A stretch of 64,000 nt of DNA from JAHCHG01 sp041394845. Lineage in GTDB: Bacteria > Acidobacteriota > Blastocatellia > Pyrinomonadales > Pyrinomonadaceae. The notes below the pieces were generated by a model. That model saw nothing but the letters and a program-made list of their open reading frames with translations. It did no database searches and was not told where the DNA came from. The DNA lies in contig JAWKHL010000001.1 of assembly GCA_041394845.1 (NCBI GenBank), positions 2,232,001 to 2,296,000 of the forward strand. The letters run 5' to 3'. Shown piece by piece: positions 8,612 to 17,508 of this stretch (positions within the stretch are counted from its first letter, which is position 1; each line of letters begins with the position of its first letter). The position numbers and the translations under genes are program-made.

Positions 8612-9373
8612 TCAGTATTTCAGCTTGACCACCCGCATTCCTTTTTGGATGGCTCTTTGGCGGCGTTTGACGCGTTTCGGGTTTTTCTTCGGATTGAAGA
8701 CGTTGAGCGGCGAAGGGATCATCGCCGACAGATAGGCGGCTTCGCTTTCGGTCAGGTTGGATGCGGATTTGTTGAAATAATAGCGCGAGGCGGCCTCGGC
8801 GCCGAAAACGCCGTCGCCCCATTCGATGACGTTGAGATAGATCTCCAGGATCCGTTTTTTCGATAGTTCCCGTTCGAGAAAATAGGTGATGGCGGCCTCG
8901 CGCCCTTTGCGCAGGAAGTTGCGGTCTTCGCTCAAATAGAGGTTTTTGGCCAATTGCTGCGTGATGGTCGAAGCCCCGCGTTTGAAGCTCGGCATCGGCG
9001 GGATCCAGTCGTTCGGGTCGTAATCGCCCTCCTCTTTGGCCTCTTTTTCGCCCTCGGCCTTGGCCTCTTCCCAGGCTTTTTCAATCGCGTCCCAATCGAA
9101 ACCGTGATGCTCGAAAAAACGGGCGTCCTCGCCGGCCAGAACGGCCCTTTGCAGATTCGGCGAGATCTGTTCGATCGGCATCCAGATGTTGTATTTTTTC
9201 GGCTCTTTCCCTTCTTCTCGCATCTCGTCCAACCGATGCTGCATCATCGAGGTCATGACCGGGTTCTCGGTCCGCAGTTTGGAGATGCTCGGAAAGGTGA
9301 AAAACTCATAGGCCAGCCAGATGACGACCGCGCCGAGGAAGATCAGGAATAAAACTTTGGTCCAGTACCACAT
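8612..9373 (-). CDS. mtgA: Monofunctional biosynthetic peptidoglycan transglycosylase
   Basis: This enzyme polymerises lipid II into glycan strands at the outer face of the inner membrane. The 253-residue protein has an N-terminal anchor (about 6-27) and a GT51 domain. The catalytic glutamate lies in AVLAGEDARFFEHHG, followed by GASTITQQLAKNLYL, RELSKKRILEIYLN and EAAYLSAMIPSP. There is no penicillin-binding transpeptidase domain. An acidic insertion of about 30 residues (KAEGEKEAKEEGDYDPNDW) precedes the GASTITQQ motif. No clear Shine-Dalgarno is seen upstream, where an AT-rich repeat begins within 6 bp. Confidence 0.93.
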   Translation of the reverse strand: MWYWTKVLFLIFLGAVVIWLAYEFFTFPSISKLRTENPVMTSMMQHRLDEMREEGKEPKKYNIWMPIEQISPNLQRAVLAGEDARFFEHHGFDWDAIEKAWEEAKAEGEKEAKEEGDYDPNDWIPPMPSFKRGASTITQQLAKNLYLSEDRNFLRKGREAAITYFLERELSKKRILEIYLNVIEWGDGVFGAEAASRYYFNKSASNLTESEAAYLSAMIPSPLNVFNPKKNPKRVKRRQRAIQKGMRVVKLKY

Positions 9374-9378
9374 AACGT

Positions 9379-9556
9379 AATTTTAGATTTCGGATTTTGG
9401 ATTTTGGATTGCTTCCAAATGTTTGTAAACTTTTGATTTCGGATTTCTGTTAAAATCTTAAAAAGATTTTGAATCATTCGTTAAACCAACGATTACATGG
9501 GCAATTATGTTCCAAATCGCCTGTAATCCAAAATCTAAAATCTAAAATCCAAAATC
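9379..9556. repeat. Hairpin element, family A (TTTTGGATTTTAGATTT words)
   Basis: Arms at 9379-9410 and 9525-9556 are complementary and built from repeats of ATTTTGGATTT / TTTAGATTT, enclosing about 115 bp of unrelated sequence. The element fills the whole gap between mtgA and the next gene, reaching 4 bp from the following ATG. Confidence 0.8.
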
Positions 9557-9559
9557 GTC

Positions 9560-10330
9560 ATGTTTATTCTCATCCGAAATTTTTCCTGTTTTTCCCTTTT
9601 GATCGCATTCTGCCTGATGATTTCCTGCGGCGGGGAGAATCGGGTCAATTCCCGCTTAAATGATGAGATGCCGCCGAAGATACTTTGGGCTTGGGAGCGC
9701 CCCGAGGACCTGAGGTTTCTCGATTCCGAAAAATTCGGGGTGGCTTTTCTGGCGCAAACTCTGACGTTGCGAAATGGCGAGGTCGTCTTTCGCCCCCGAA
9801 GACAGCCTCTGGAGGTCGAACCGCGCGTTTATCTGATCGCCGTCACGCGGATCGAGACCGAAAGGAGCAAAGCGGACGGGCCGGCTTTTTCTGCGGAACA
9901 GCGAAGCGAGGTTGTCAATCTCGTCAAAAAAACCTTAGAATTGCCCCATGTCCGGGCGGTTCAGATAGATTTCGACGCGGTCGTTTCGGAGAGGGATTTT
10001 TACCGCGCTCTGATGCGGGATCTGAAAAAGGAACTGCCGGAAAAAACGCCTTTGACGATGACCGCTCTGGCTTCGTGGTGCATCGGGGACGCCTGGTTCA
10101 ACGATTTTCCGGTCGATGAGGCCGTCCCGATGGCCTTCGTGATGGGGGCCGACGAGGAGCGCGTCCGCGATTTTCTCTCCCGCGGAAACGACTGGCGCGA
10201 ACCGCTCTGCCGGGGCAGTTACGGCCTCTCGGTGGACGAACCGCTGAAGGCCGATCTTAAACCGAACCGCCGTTTTTACTATTTCAAATCCAAGGCCTGG
10301 AATCGGGCCGACCTGGAAAGGATCAAATAA
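9560..10330 (+). CDS. DUF3142-like putative lipoprotein
   Basis: A 256-residue exported protein. The N-terminus is hydrophobic and ends LMISC at Cys23, a plausible lipobox. The body (KILWAWERPEDLRFL ... VRAVQIDFDAV ... LTMTALASWCIGD) resembles the DUF3142 family, whose members look like TIM-barrel glycosidase relatives of unknown substrate. The start codon directly abuts a repeat arm and lacks a Shine-Dalgarno, so translation may be leaderless or depend on RNA structure. The next gene starts 6 bp downstream, so the two form an operon. Confidence 0.7.
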   Translation: MFILIRNFSCFSLLIAFCLMISCGGENRVNSRLNDEMPPKILWAWERPEDLRFLDSEKFGVAFLAQTLTLRNGEVVFRPRRQPLEVEPRVYLIAVTRIETERSKADGPAFSAEQRSEVVNLVKKTLELPHVRAVQIDFDAVVSERDFYRALMRDLKKELPEKTPLTMTALASWCIGDAWFNDFPVDEAVPMAFVMGADEERVRDFLSRGNDWREPLCRGSYGLSVDEPLKADLKPNRRFYYFKSKAWNRADLERIK

Positions 10331-10336
10331 AAAGCT

Positions 10337-12718
10337 ATGAACAACACAATCCGTTTTGCCGTTTCGATCATCCTGGTTTTCGCTTTTTTCTTCGGCAGTT
10401 TGCCGAAAGCCGAAGCCTGCGGGCCGTTTATCATCTCGCCCATCTTCAGTCTGAAAACCCACGCCGATTTTCCGCTCAAAGAATTTACCGGCGGCAAAAC
10501 CGGCATCGTCCCGCCCTCGTTCGGCGCGATGTCGCTGTTCGTTTTTTACCGCCAACTCAATGATCTGTCGCTGACGACCGGGGAACAAAAACAGCTTGTC
10601 GATGCGATGGAAAACCGGATCTATTACCGGCGGGGGACTTACGATAAAAGCGGCCCGGAAGATTTCAGCCCCGTCATCGAACCGAATTATCTGGGGGAAT
10701 GGATGGCCGAGCGGGCCAGGGTTTCCGGCGAAAAACGCGACATCGAAACGGAAAAACAGGTCGAGGGCGAATACTACTATTTCAACAACTGTCTGCCCGA
10801 CGCCTTCCGGACGGCGACCGAAACGCTCAAGGACAGGATCGCCAAACACGGCAACGACGAAAACACCCGGGAATGGCTCAAGGGACAGGACGCCGTTTTC
10901 TCCAACTGCGGCGAAACCGGAACGCGGCCCGAGGAAACGGCCTCCGGCGCTCCCGAATGGCTCCGTCAGGATCGCCAATACCAGATCGCGGCCGCCGAAT
11001 TTTATCGCGGAGATCTTCCGGCCGCCCGCCAAACCTTCGAGGCGATCGCCGCCGATTCGGATTCCCCCTGGAAAAACACCGCCCGTTTCGTCGCCGCCCG
11101 GACGCTGATCCGGCAGGCCAGTTTCACCGGCGGCGACGGGGAAACGCCCGACCCGCAGGCCGAGGCCGAAAAGCTGGAGTTTTTGCGGGGGGCCGAAAAG
11201 CGCCTGAAGGATATTCTGGCCGACGCTTCGATGAAGGAGTTTCAACGATCGGCCCAACGCCTGCTCGGTCTGGTCAAATTCCGCATGATCCCGGCCGAAA
11301 GACAAACAGAACTGGCCGAACTGCTCGCCGCTCCGGGTGAAGACCCGAATTTGTACAATGACCTGACCGATTACGTCTGGCTTTTGAGCAACACCGCCGA
11401 CCGGGCGCAGGATGTCGGCTCGGAGATCGACCGCAAAGAGGCCGAAAGTGCCAACCGCGAATACGATTACAATTACCAGCTCAAACTCCGCGATCTCCCC
11501 TCGGAGATTCGCGCTCAGGATCTGACCGACTGGATCTTCACCTATCAGGCCGAGGACGGATTCGCCCACGCTTTCGATAAATGGAAGGAAACCGGCCGGC
11601 TCTCCTGGCTGACCGCCGCCATCGCCAAAGCCGACCCGGCGGACGGGAAAACGGCGGAACTTCTGACGGCCTCCTCCTCGATCCAGCCCGCTTCTCCGGC
11701 CTTTGCCACTCTCCGCTACCATCAGGTCCGGATTCTGCTGGCAAACGGCAAGCGCGACGAAGCGAGGAGAATTTTCGACTCTTCGATCGCCGGTCAGATG
11801 GAGAAATTCCCGCTTTCCACCCGGAACCGGTTTTTGGCCCAGAGAACGGCTCTGGCGACGGATCTGGAGGAATTTCTCAAATACGCCCCGCGCCGGGCCG
11901 CCATCTTCGACTGGGACGAGACCGGAAGAGAAGAAGGGACCAATCTTTCGGACGATCAGGCCCTCAAACCCTGGGAAAACCGGCCGATGTTCGATTCTGA
12001 CGCGACCGCCTTTTTGAACGAAAAGGTTCCGCTTTCGGTCTTAAGGGAAGCCGCCCTCAGCGGACAACTGCCAGAACATCTGAAAAAGTTTCTGGTTGTG
12101 GCCGTCTGGACCCGCGCCTTCATGCTCGGCAACAAAGCCATCGAACGCGAGTTCACCCCGCTTATGACGCGCTACGCGCCGGAGTACAATCCGTTTTTCT
12201 CCAAATACGCGCACGCCGCCAACCCGAACGAACGCGAGGCGACCGGATTGATCGCCATTTTGCGCAATCCGGTCATTCAGCCCTACGTTCCGGTCGGCTT
12301 CGGCCGCGAGGACTCCGAACCGACCGTCATCGATTCGATCCGCGGCAACTGGTGGTGCGCCGAGGACGAAAGCACGAAGGATTACAGCAGTTACGACAGT
12401 TATTACTTCGAATATCCGGCGGTTTATCCCGATTTTCTGACGGCCGAACAAAAAGCGGCCGGCGAGCGCGAACATCGACAAATGGTTTCGATGGGGGATT
12501 CGGCCACCGCCCTGACGCATCGGGCGGTCGATTTCGCCGTCAAAAACCCGCGCCATCCGCAAACCCCCGAGATCCTCCATCTGGCGGTCCGTTCGACCCG
12601 TTACGGCTGTAAGGACGAAAACACCGGCAAATTCTCCAAACAGGCCTTCGACATCCTCCACCGGCGCTATCCCAATTCCTCCTGGACCAAGGAAACGCCG
12701 TATTGGTTCGCCCAATGA
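10337..12718 (+). CDS. Large secreted protein of unknown function (TPR-like helical)
   Basis: A 793-residue protein with a signal peptide ending about residue 27 (LPKAEACGPFI). The rest is soluble and mostly helical. Stretches such as EFYRGDLPAARQTFEAIAADSDSPW and RQASF look like tetratricopeptide-type repeats that handle partners rather than catalyse a reaction. The conserved ACGPF motif just after cleavage leaves a cysteine near the mature N-terminus. It is coupled to the DUF3142 lipoprotein gene 6 bp upstream, so the pair may act together in the periplasm. No enzyme motif was recognised. Confidence 0.65.
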   Translation: MNNTIRFAVSIILVFAFFFGSLPKAEACGPFIISPIFSLKTHADFPLKEFTGGKTGIVPPSFGAMSLFVFYRQLNDLSLTTGEQKQLVDAMENRIYYRRGTYDKSGPEDFSPVIEPNYLGEWMAERARVSGEKRDIETEKQVEGEYYYFNNCLPDAFRTATETLKDRIAKHGNDENTREWLKGQDAVFSNCGETGTRPEETASGAPEWLRQDRQYQIAAAEFYRGDLPAARQTFEAIAADSDSPWKNTARFVAARTLIRQASFTGGDGETPDPQAEAEKLEFLRGAEKRLKDILADASMKEFQRSAQRLLGLVKFRMIPAERQTELAELLAAPGEDPNLYNDLTDYVWLLSNTADRAQDVGSEIDRKEAESANREYDYNYQLKLRDLPSEIRAQDLTDWIFTYQAEDGFAHAFDKWKETGRLSWLTAAIAKADPADGKTAELLTASSSIQPASPAFATLRYHQVRILLANGKRDEARRIFDSSIAGQMEKFPLSTRNRFLAQRTALATDLEEFLKYAPRRAAIFDWDETGREEGTNLSDDQALKPWENRPMFDSDATAFLNEKVPLSVLREAALSGQLPEHLKKFLVVAVWTRAFMLGNKAIEREFTPLMTRYAPEYNPFFSKYAHAANPNEREATGLIAILRNPVIQPYVPVGFGREDSEPTVIDSIRGNWWCAEDESTKDYSSYDSYYFEYPAVYPDFLTAEQKAAGEREHRQMVSMGDSATALTHRAVDFAVKNPRHPQTPEILHLAVRSTRYGCKDENTGKFSKQAFDILHRRYPNSSWTKETPYWFAQ

Positions 12719-12723
12719 TTGGG

Positions 12724-12855
12724 GATTTTAGGTTCTAGATTTTGGATTTTGGATTGATTCAAAAAAATAAATTTCTTCGAATCAAATTTAGCAATCCCAA
12801 ATCATTACTGTTAAAAAGATTTGAATCCAAAATCTAAAATCTAGAACCTAAAATC
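12724..12855. repeat. Hairpin element, family A, overlapping the end of the crtI-like gene
   Basis: Arms at 12724-12755 and 12824-12855 are complementary and share the words TTTTGGATTTT and TAGGTTCTAGATTTT. The right arm encodes the last residues (MILGSRF) and the TAG stop of the minus-strand oxidase gene. Confidence 0.8.
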
Positions 12856-14306
12856 ATCTTAGCAACGATCTTCCCCGAACTGATGACTCCCGGAAGTCCG
12901 GCCCCGGGATGGGTTCCGGCGCCGGCGAAATAGAGGTTTTCGACGTCTTCGCTCCGGTTGTGGGGCCTCAGATAGGCCGATTGCATAAGGGTCGGCTCGA
13001 CGCCGAAAGCGTTGCCGAGATAGCTGTTTAAGGTGTCTTCGAAATGAAGCGGGTCGATCTGCCTTTCGGTGATGATATGTTTTGAAAGGTCGGGCAGATA
13101 ACGCTCTTCCAGATATTTGACGATCGCATCGCGGTAGGGGCGGGCCTCGGCGCGCCAGTCGGTTCCGCCTTCCAGATGCGGAACGGGCGAGAGGACGTAC
13201 CAGCAATCACAGCCCTCGGGGGCGAGGGTCGGATCGGTCGCCGTCGGCCGGTGCAGATAGAGAGAAAAATCCTCGGCCAGTGTCTTTTCGACGAAGATCT
13301 CGTCGAGCAGTCCCCGGTAGCGCGGCCCCATCAGGATCTCGTGGTGGGCCATGTTCTCATATTTCCGGTCGGTCCCGAAATAGAGGACGAAAAGCGACAT
13401 CGAATAGGTCATTCCCTTGATCTTCCGGTCGGTGTATTTGCAGCGAAAGCGGGCCGGGACCAGATTGAGATAGGTAAAGGCGACATCGGCGTTGGAGACG
13501 ACCGCATCGGCTTTTACGAATTCCCCGGTCTTGATCCGGACGCCGTCGGCCCTTCCGTTTTCATCGATCGAGATCTCTCCGACCTCGGCTTCGAGAAAGA
13601 CCTCCCCGCCCAAATCGAGAAAAAGGTCGCCCAGCGCCCGAACCAGCGCTCCGGTCCCGCCCAGCGCGAACCAGACCCCGTATTCCTGTTCGAGCCGGTG
13701 GATCATGGCGTAAATCGAGGTCGCCGTAAAGGGATTGCCGCCGATCAGAAGCGGGTGAAAACTGAAGGCCTGACGCAGGCGTTCGTCCTCGAAATAGCGC
13801 GACGCGAAACGGTAAACCGAACGGTCAGAACGGAGTTTGATCATCTGCGGAATGACCCTGACCATATCCCAGACGCTCGTGAAAGGCCGGTCGATCAGTT
13901 CGAACCCGACCCGGTAGATCTCCCCCAGATCCTTCGAGAATCTTTCGTAACCGGCGACATCGGCGGGGTTGAATTTTCTGATCTGATCGAGCAGTTCCCG
14001 GCGGTCGTCGTTGTAACGGAACACCGAACCGTCCTCGAAGCGGATGTTGTAAAACGGATCGATCTTGATCAGTTTGACGTAATCTTCGATGTTTCGTCCG
14101 GCCATCTCGAACATCTCTTCGATCAACCACGGCGCGGTGATAATGGTCGGCCCGCCGTCAAACCGGAAACCGTCCTGTTCGTAAACGTAGGCCCTACCGC
14201 CGAGCCGGTCGCGCTTTTCGACGATCGACACCTGATGCCCGGCGGTCTGCAAACGAACCGCCGCCGAAAGTCCTCCGAACCCGCTTCCGATAACCACGAT
14301 CTTCAT
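12834..14306 (-). CDS. Phytoene desaturase family FAD-dependent oxidoreductase
   Basis: Members of this family desaturate or isomerise carotenoid precursors using FAD. The protein has an N-terminal dinucleotide-binding motif (MKIVVIGSGFGGLSAAVRL), EKRDRLGGRAY and GFRFDGGPTIIT, and ends with the family signature YLRPHNRSEDVENLYFAGAGTHPGAGLPG. At about 490 residues it matches CrtI/CrtN. I start at the ATG at 14306, because the motif normally sits at the very N-terminus; a GTG 18 bases upstream is possible. No other carotenoid gene is nearby, so the substrate is unproven. The C-terminal residues MILGSRF are contributed by a repeat element. Confidence 0.87.
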   Translation of the reverse strand: MKIVVIGSGFGGLSAAVRLQTAGHQVSIVEKRDRLGGRAYVYEQDGFRFDGGPTIITAPWLIEEMFEMAGRNIEDYVKLIKIDPFYNIRFEDGSVFRYNDDRRELLDQIRKFNPADVAGYERFSKDLGEIYRVGFELIDRPFTSVWDMVRVIPQMIKLRSDRSVYRFASRYFEDERLRQAFSFHPLLIGGNPFTATSIYAMIHRLEQEYGVWFALGGTGALVRALGDLFLDLGGEVFLEAEVGEISIDENGRADGVRIKTGEFVKADAVVSNADVAFTYLNLVPARFRCKYTDRKIKGMTYSMSLFVLYFGTDRKYENMAHHEILMGPRYRGLLDEIFVEKTLAEDFSLYLHRPTATDPTLAPEGCDCWYVLSPVPHLEGGTDWRAEARPYRDAIVKYLEERYLPDLSKHIITERQIDPLHFEDTLNSYLGNAFGVEPTLMQSAYLRPHNRSEDVENLYFAGAGTHPGAGLPGVISSGKIVAKMILGSRF

Positions 14307-14324
14307 CTTTTTTCTTTTTACCAC

Positions 14325-14593
14325 CCCTTATTCGCGTTCGATATTTTGCCCTTTTTAACAGATTAAAAATTAGCCGCACAAAGAGCAAATGAGGTTCGCC
14401 GGTTCGGGCCGCCGGAGAAAAAAAAGCTCCGATCAGAACCGTTTCACTGCAAAATCGGGCCGGTTCGCATCAAAAGGCTTTACCGCCCCACGGTAATTAC
14501 TTTAAGTTTCGTAATTATTTGCAGTATTAGACCGTTCGGAAACTTCATCGGTTTTGATGATCTCTCCGACCGCCAAGATCAGAATTGAAAATT
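14325..14593. other. Divergent intergenic region, no gene seen
   Basis: This gap separates the divergent desaturase-type gene and the SMP-30-like gene. It is partly AT-rich (TAATTACTTTAAGTTTCGTAATTA near 14494-14518, imperfectly palindromic) and should contain two promoters, but I could not assign them. Confidence 0.4.
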
Positions 14594-16165
14594 ATGAAAA
14601 AGACGACCATTTTTTTTCTTCTTCCGGCCCTGCTTTTTTTAACATCGACGCTCTCGGCGCAAACCGCCACTCCGGCGTCGGACGGCGACCGGGGCCGGAC
14701 CACCGTTTCGTTTACCGTTCCGGAAAAAGACCTGCTCCCGGAGAACATCGCTTACGACCGGAAGACCGGGAGTTCCTACATCGGCAGCACCCGCCACGGC
14801 AAGATCATCAGGGTTGACGGCCATGGGGAGGTGAGCGATTTCGTTCCGGCCGGCAGAGACGGACTGTGGCAGGTGATCGGGATGAAGATCGACGAAAAAC
14901 GCCGCGTTCTCTGGGTTTGCAGTTCGTCGGGCGAGAATCTGATCGGATACCGGAAAAGCGACACCAATCCGGCCGGGATCTTCAAATACGATCTGGAAAC
15001 CGGCCGGCTTCTGCGAAAATTCGTCCTCGACGGCAAGGGAGAGCGGCATTTTTTCAATGACCTGACACTCAGCCGCGAGGGCGATGTTTTCATCACTCAT
15101 ATGTTCGAACCGGCCGCCGTTTACCGGATCGGCCGCGATTCCGACCGGCTGGAGGTTTTTCTCCGGCCCGAACGTTTCGTCAACCCGAACGGGATCGCCA
15201 TCTCCCCGGACGATCGGACGCTTTACATCGCCCATCAGTTCGGCGTCAAAACGCTCGACCTGAACAATCGGGAGTTGGGCAATCTGCAATACCCGGAGGA
15301 TGTTTCGATGAAGGGGATCGACGGGCTGTATTTTTACCGCGACTCTCTGATCGCCGTTCATCCCGGACGGAACATGGTCGCCCGTTATTATCTGGATGAA
15401 ACCGGCCGGAGCGTAACGCGCGGCGAAGTCCTCGAAGCCGATCATCCGCTTTTTAACGTTCCGACGACGGGCGTTATCGTCGGCAGCGGTTTTTATTTCA
15501 TCGCCAACTCGCAGTTCGCCAGCTTTGATCGGGACGGAAAACTTTTTCCGCCCGAGAAATTGAGCGAAACCGTCATCTTAAGGATCGAACTCGCTCCGGA
15601 AAAGCTCCGCGATGAGGGTAAAAAAACCTCCCGATCTTCTCAGGACGAAGCCGTCGAAGCCTTAAAAAAACTGGGCGGAACCGTCGGGTTCGATCCTTCC
15701 GGGGCAAAGGTCGTCAAGGTCGATCTCCACAAAACACCGGTTTCGGACGCAGATCTCAAACTGCTGGAGTCGTTTCCCGATCTGGAATGGCTCGATCTGC
15801 GGTTGAACGCCATCGGCGATCCCGGCGTTGAACATCTGAAGAACCTGCGAAAACTCAAATTTCTCAATCTCTTCCGGAGCAAACTCTCCGACCGGGGGCT
15901 GGGGTATTTGAAGGATCTGACCGAACTTGAAACCCTTCTGATCGGGGGCACGCTGGTTACCGACACCGGATTGAAACATATCGAAAACTTTTCCCGGCTG
16001 AAAAAACTGAGCCTTTTTGAAACGGCCGTTTCGGACGCCGGTCTGAAACATATCGAAAATCTGAAAAAGCTGGAAACATTTTTTTTCAGCGGCTCGGCGA
16101 TAACCGAAAAAGGCGCACGGGATTTGCAAAAAACCCTGCCCGCTTTGCGTTTCACCGAAAACTAG
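14594..16165 (+). CDS. Secreted SMP-30/gluconolactonase-like beta-propeller fused to leucine-rich repeats
   Basis: The start is the ATG at 14594, nine bases after a TTG, giving a signal peptide (KKTTIFFLLPALLFLTSTLSA) of about 22 residues. Residues about 40-330 form a six-bladed-propeller-like domain of the SMP-30/gluconolactonase/NHL type, with ENIAYDRKTGSSYIGS and PNGIAISPDDRTLYIAH. Residues about 375-515 are a run of leucine-rich repeats of about 24 residues (DLEWLDLRLNAIGDPGVEHL, LKFLNLFRSKLSDRGLGYL, and so on). The repeats resemble the bacterial cysteine-free LRR common in Planctomycetes and Acidobacteria. The protein probably binds a ligand outside the cytoplasm, but neither catalysis nor target can be stated. 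Confidence 0.75.
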   Translation: MKKTTIFFLLPALLFLTSTLSAQTATPASDGDRGRTTVSFTVPEKDLLPENIAYDRKTGSSYIGSTRHGKIIRVDGHGEVSDFVPAGRDGLWQVIGMKIDEKRRVLWVCSSSGENLIGYRKSDTNPAGIFKYDLETGRLLRKFVLDGKGERHFFNDLTLSREGDVFITHMFEPAAVYRIGRDSDRLEVFLRPERFVNPNGIAISPDDRTLYIAHQFGVKTLDLNNRELGNLQYPEDVSMKGIDGLYFYRDSLIAVHPGRNMVARYYLDETGRSVTRGEVLEADHPLFNVPTTGVIVGSGFYFIANSQFASFDRDGKLFPPEKLSETVILRIELAPEKLRDEGKKTSRSSQDEAVEALKKLGGTVGFDPSGAKVVKVDLHKTPVSDADLKLLESFPDLEWLDLRLNAIGDPGVEHLKNLRKLKFLNLFRSKLSDRGLGYLKDLTELETLLIGGTLVTDTGLKHIENFSRLKKLSLFETAVSDAGLKHIENLKKLETFFFSGSAITEKGARDLQKTLPALRFTEN

Positions 16166-16348
16166 AGGCCGGGCCGGAAGTGGCTCTAAAACCTTTTCGC
16201 CTGCGGTTTCGTAACATCTCAAAAAAAAAACAAACTGCGGGCATTCCGGCCCCGCCGAGTTCATCACTATCGAAACCAACCGGTTTTCAGACCTTTTCCG
16301 GGTTTCGGTTGAAGCGACAAGCCGGAACGGCAACGGCAAACCCGAAGA

Positions 16349-17506
16349 GTGAAAAAAGCGGATCACATCGACAACCAAAGCCTGATTAACGCGGCGGAAC
16401 TCCCCAATCCCTCGACCGAAAACCGGTTGGTGTGGCTTTCGGTCTTCGTTTTCTGGACGATGATCGGAGCGATCGCCGCCGTTCAGGAATACATCGCCAT
16501 CGAAACGCGGGGCGCGCCGGTTTCGTTCTGGCGGACTCTGATCACCAATCTTCCGATCTATTTCTGGGCGGTTTCGACGCCTTTGGTGTTTCGGGCCGAA
16601 CGCCGGTTCCCGCTCGGAGACCGGCGCAAATGGGGGACCGTTTTGCCTTTTCACATCATTTTCAGTCTTTTATCGGCCGCCGCCTACCTCGGTTTGATCT
16701 CGCTGGTGACGGTCGCATTAAGGGACGAACCGTTTTCCCTTTCGGCCGTCGGAGATTATTTTCGTTACCGTTTCGGCCGGGCGTTTCACGTCAGCGTCCT
16801 GACCTACTGGGCCATCCTCGGTTTCGGTTTTGCGCTCGATTTCTACCGGCAGATGAAAACGAGCGAAGTCGAAGCGGCCCGCGCCGAACAGGAGTTGGAG
16901 ACCCGGCTGGTGCAGGCCAAGCTCGATTCGCTCAAAATGCAGATCCATCCGCATTTTCTGTTCAACACGCTCAACACCATCTCGGCCATCATGAGCGACG
17001 ACATCAAGGGAGCGCGGCGGGTCATCGCCCGCCTCAGCGAGCTTTTGCGGCTCAATCTGGAGAGTTCCGACCGGCAGACCATCGCGCTCGGCAAGGAGTT
17101 GGAACTGCTCAATTTATATCTCGACATCGAACGCGAAAGATTCCGCGAGAAACTCGCGGTCAGCCTTCACGCGCCGCCGGAAACCCTCGACTGTCAGGTT
17201 CCGCATTTCATCCTCCAGCCGCTGGTCGAAAACGCCGTCAAACACGGGATCGCCAATCAGAAGGAAAAAGGGCGGATCAATATCGACATCCGGCAAAGCG
17301 GAAACCATCTGCGGATCGAGATCGAAGACAACGGCTCCGGACCGCCGGAGACATCCCGCCGTGGAATCGGACTGCAAAACACCCGCGAACGGCTGGAAAA
17401 ACTCTACCGGGGCAATTACGAATTCGCGCTGAAAAAAAGCGAAAAGGGCGGAACCAGGGTTTGCCTGACCCTTCCCTTTCAAACCGACCCGGGAGAAGAC
17501 GGCTGA
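16349..17506 (+). CDS. Sensor histidine kinase, LytS/YehU type
   Basis: A membrane sensor kinase of 385 residues. Four hydrophobic segments fill residues about 25-170. The His_kinase domain carries the phosphoacceptor motif QIHPHFLFNTLNTISAIM, and the HATPase domain shows PLVENAVKHGI, DNGSGPP and RRGIGLQNTRERL. There is no periplasmic sensor domain, so the signal is probably sensed in or near the membrane. The GTG start at 16349 is used because no ATG lies nearby. The response-regulator gene starts 2 bases after its stop, so the two are translationally coupled partners. Confidence 0.92.
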   Translation: MKKADHIDNQSLINAAELPNPSTENRLVWLSVFVFWTMIGAIAAVQEYIAIETRGAPVSFWRTLITNLPIYFWAVSTPLVFRAERRFPLGDRRKWGTVLPFHIIFSLLSAAAYLGLISLVTVALRDEPFSLSAVGDYFRYRFGRAFHVSVLTYWAILGFGFALDFYRQMKTSEVEAARAEQELETRLVQAKLDSLKMQIHPHFLFNTLNTISAIMSDDIKGARRVIARLSELLRLNLESSDRQTIALGKELELLNLYLDIERERFREKLAVSLHAPPETLDCQVPHFILQPLVENAVKHGIANQKEKGRINIDIRQSGNHLRIEIEDNGSGPPETSRRGIGLQNTRERLEKLYRGNYEFALKKSEKGGTRVCLTLPFQTDPGEDG

Positions 17507-17508
17507 AG

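Noticed and set aside
9935..11722. 595-codon minus-strand frame opposite the large secreted protein gene
   Set aside because: No recognisable motif. The plus-strand gene has a signal peptide and is coupled to the lipoprotein gene.
12834..14306. Carotenoid biosynthesis cluster
   Set aside because: Only one desaturase-type gene is present. No crtB, crtY or cruF-like neighbour was found, so no cluster is claimed.
16432..17508. N-terminal extension of the LytTR regulator
   Set aside because: The in-frame upstream stretch is the kinase gene read in another frame. The ATG at 17509 sits exactly before the receiver domain.
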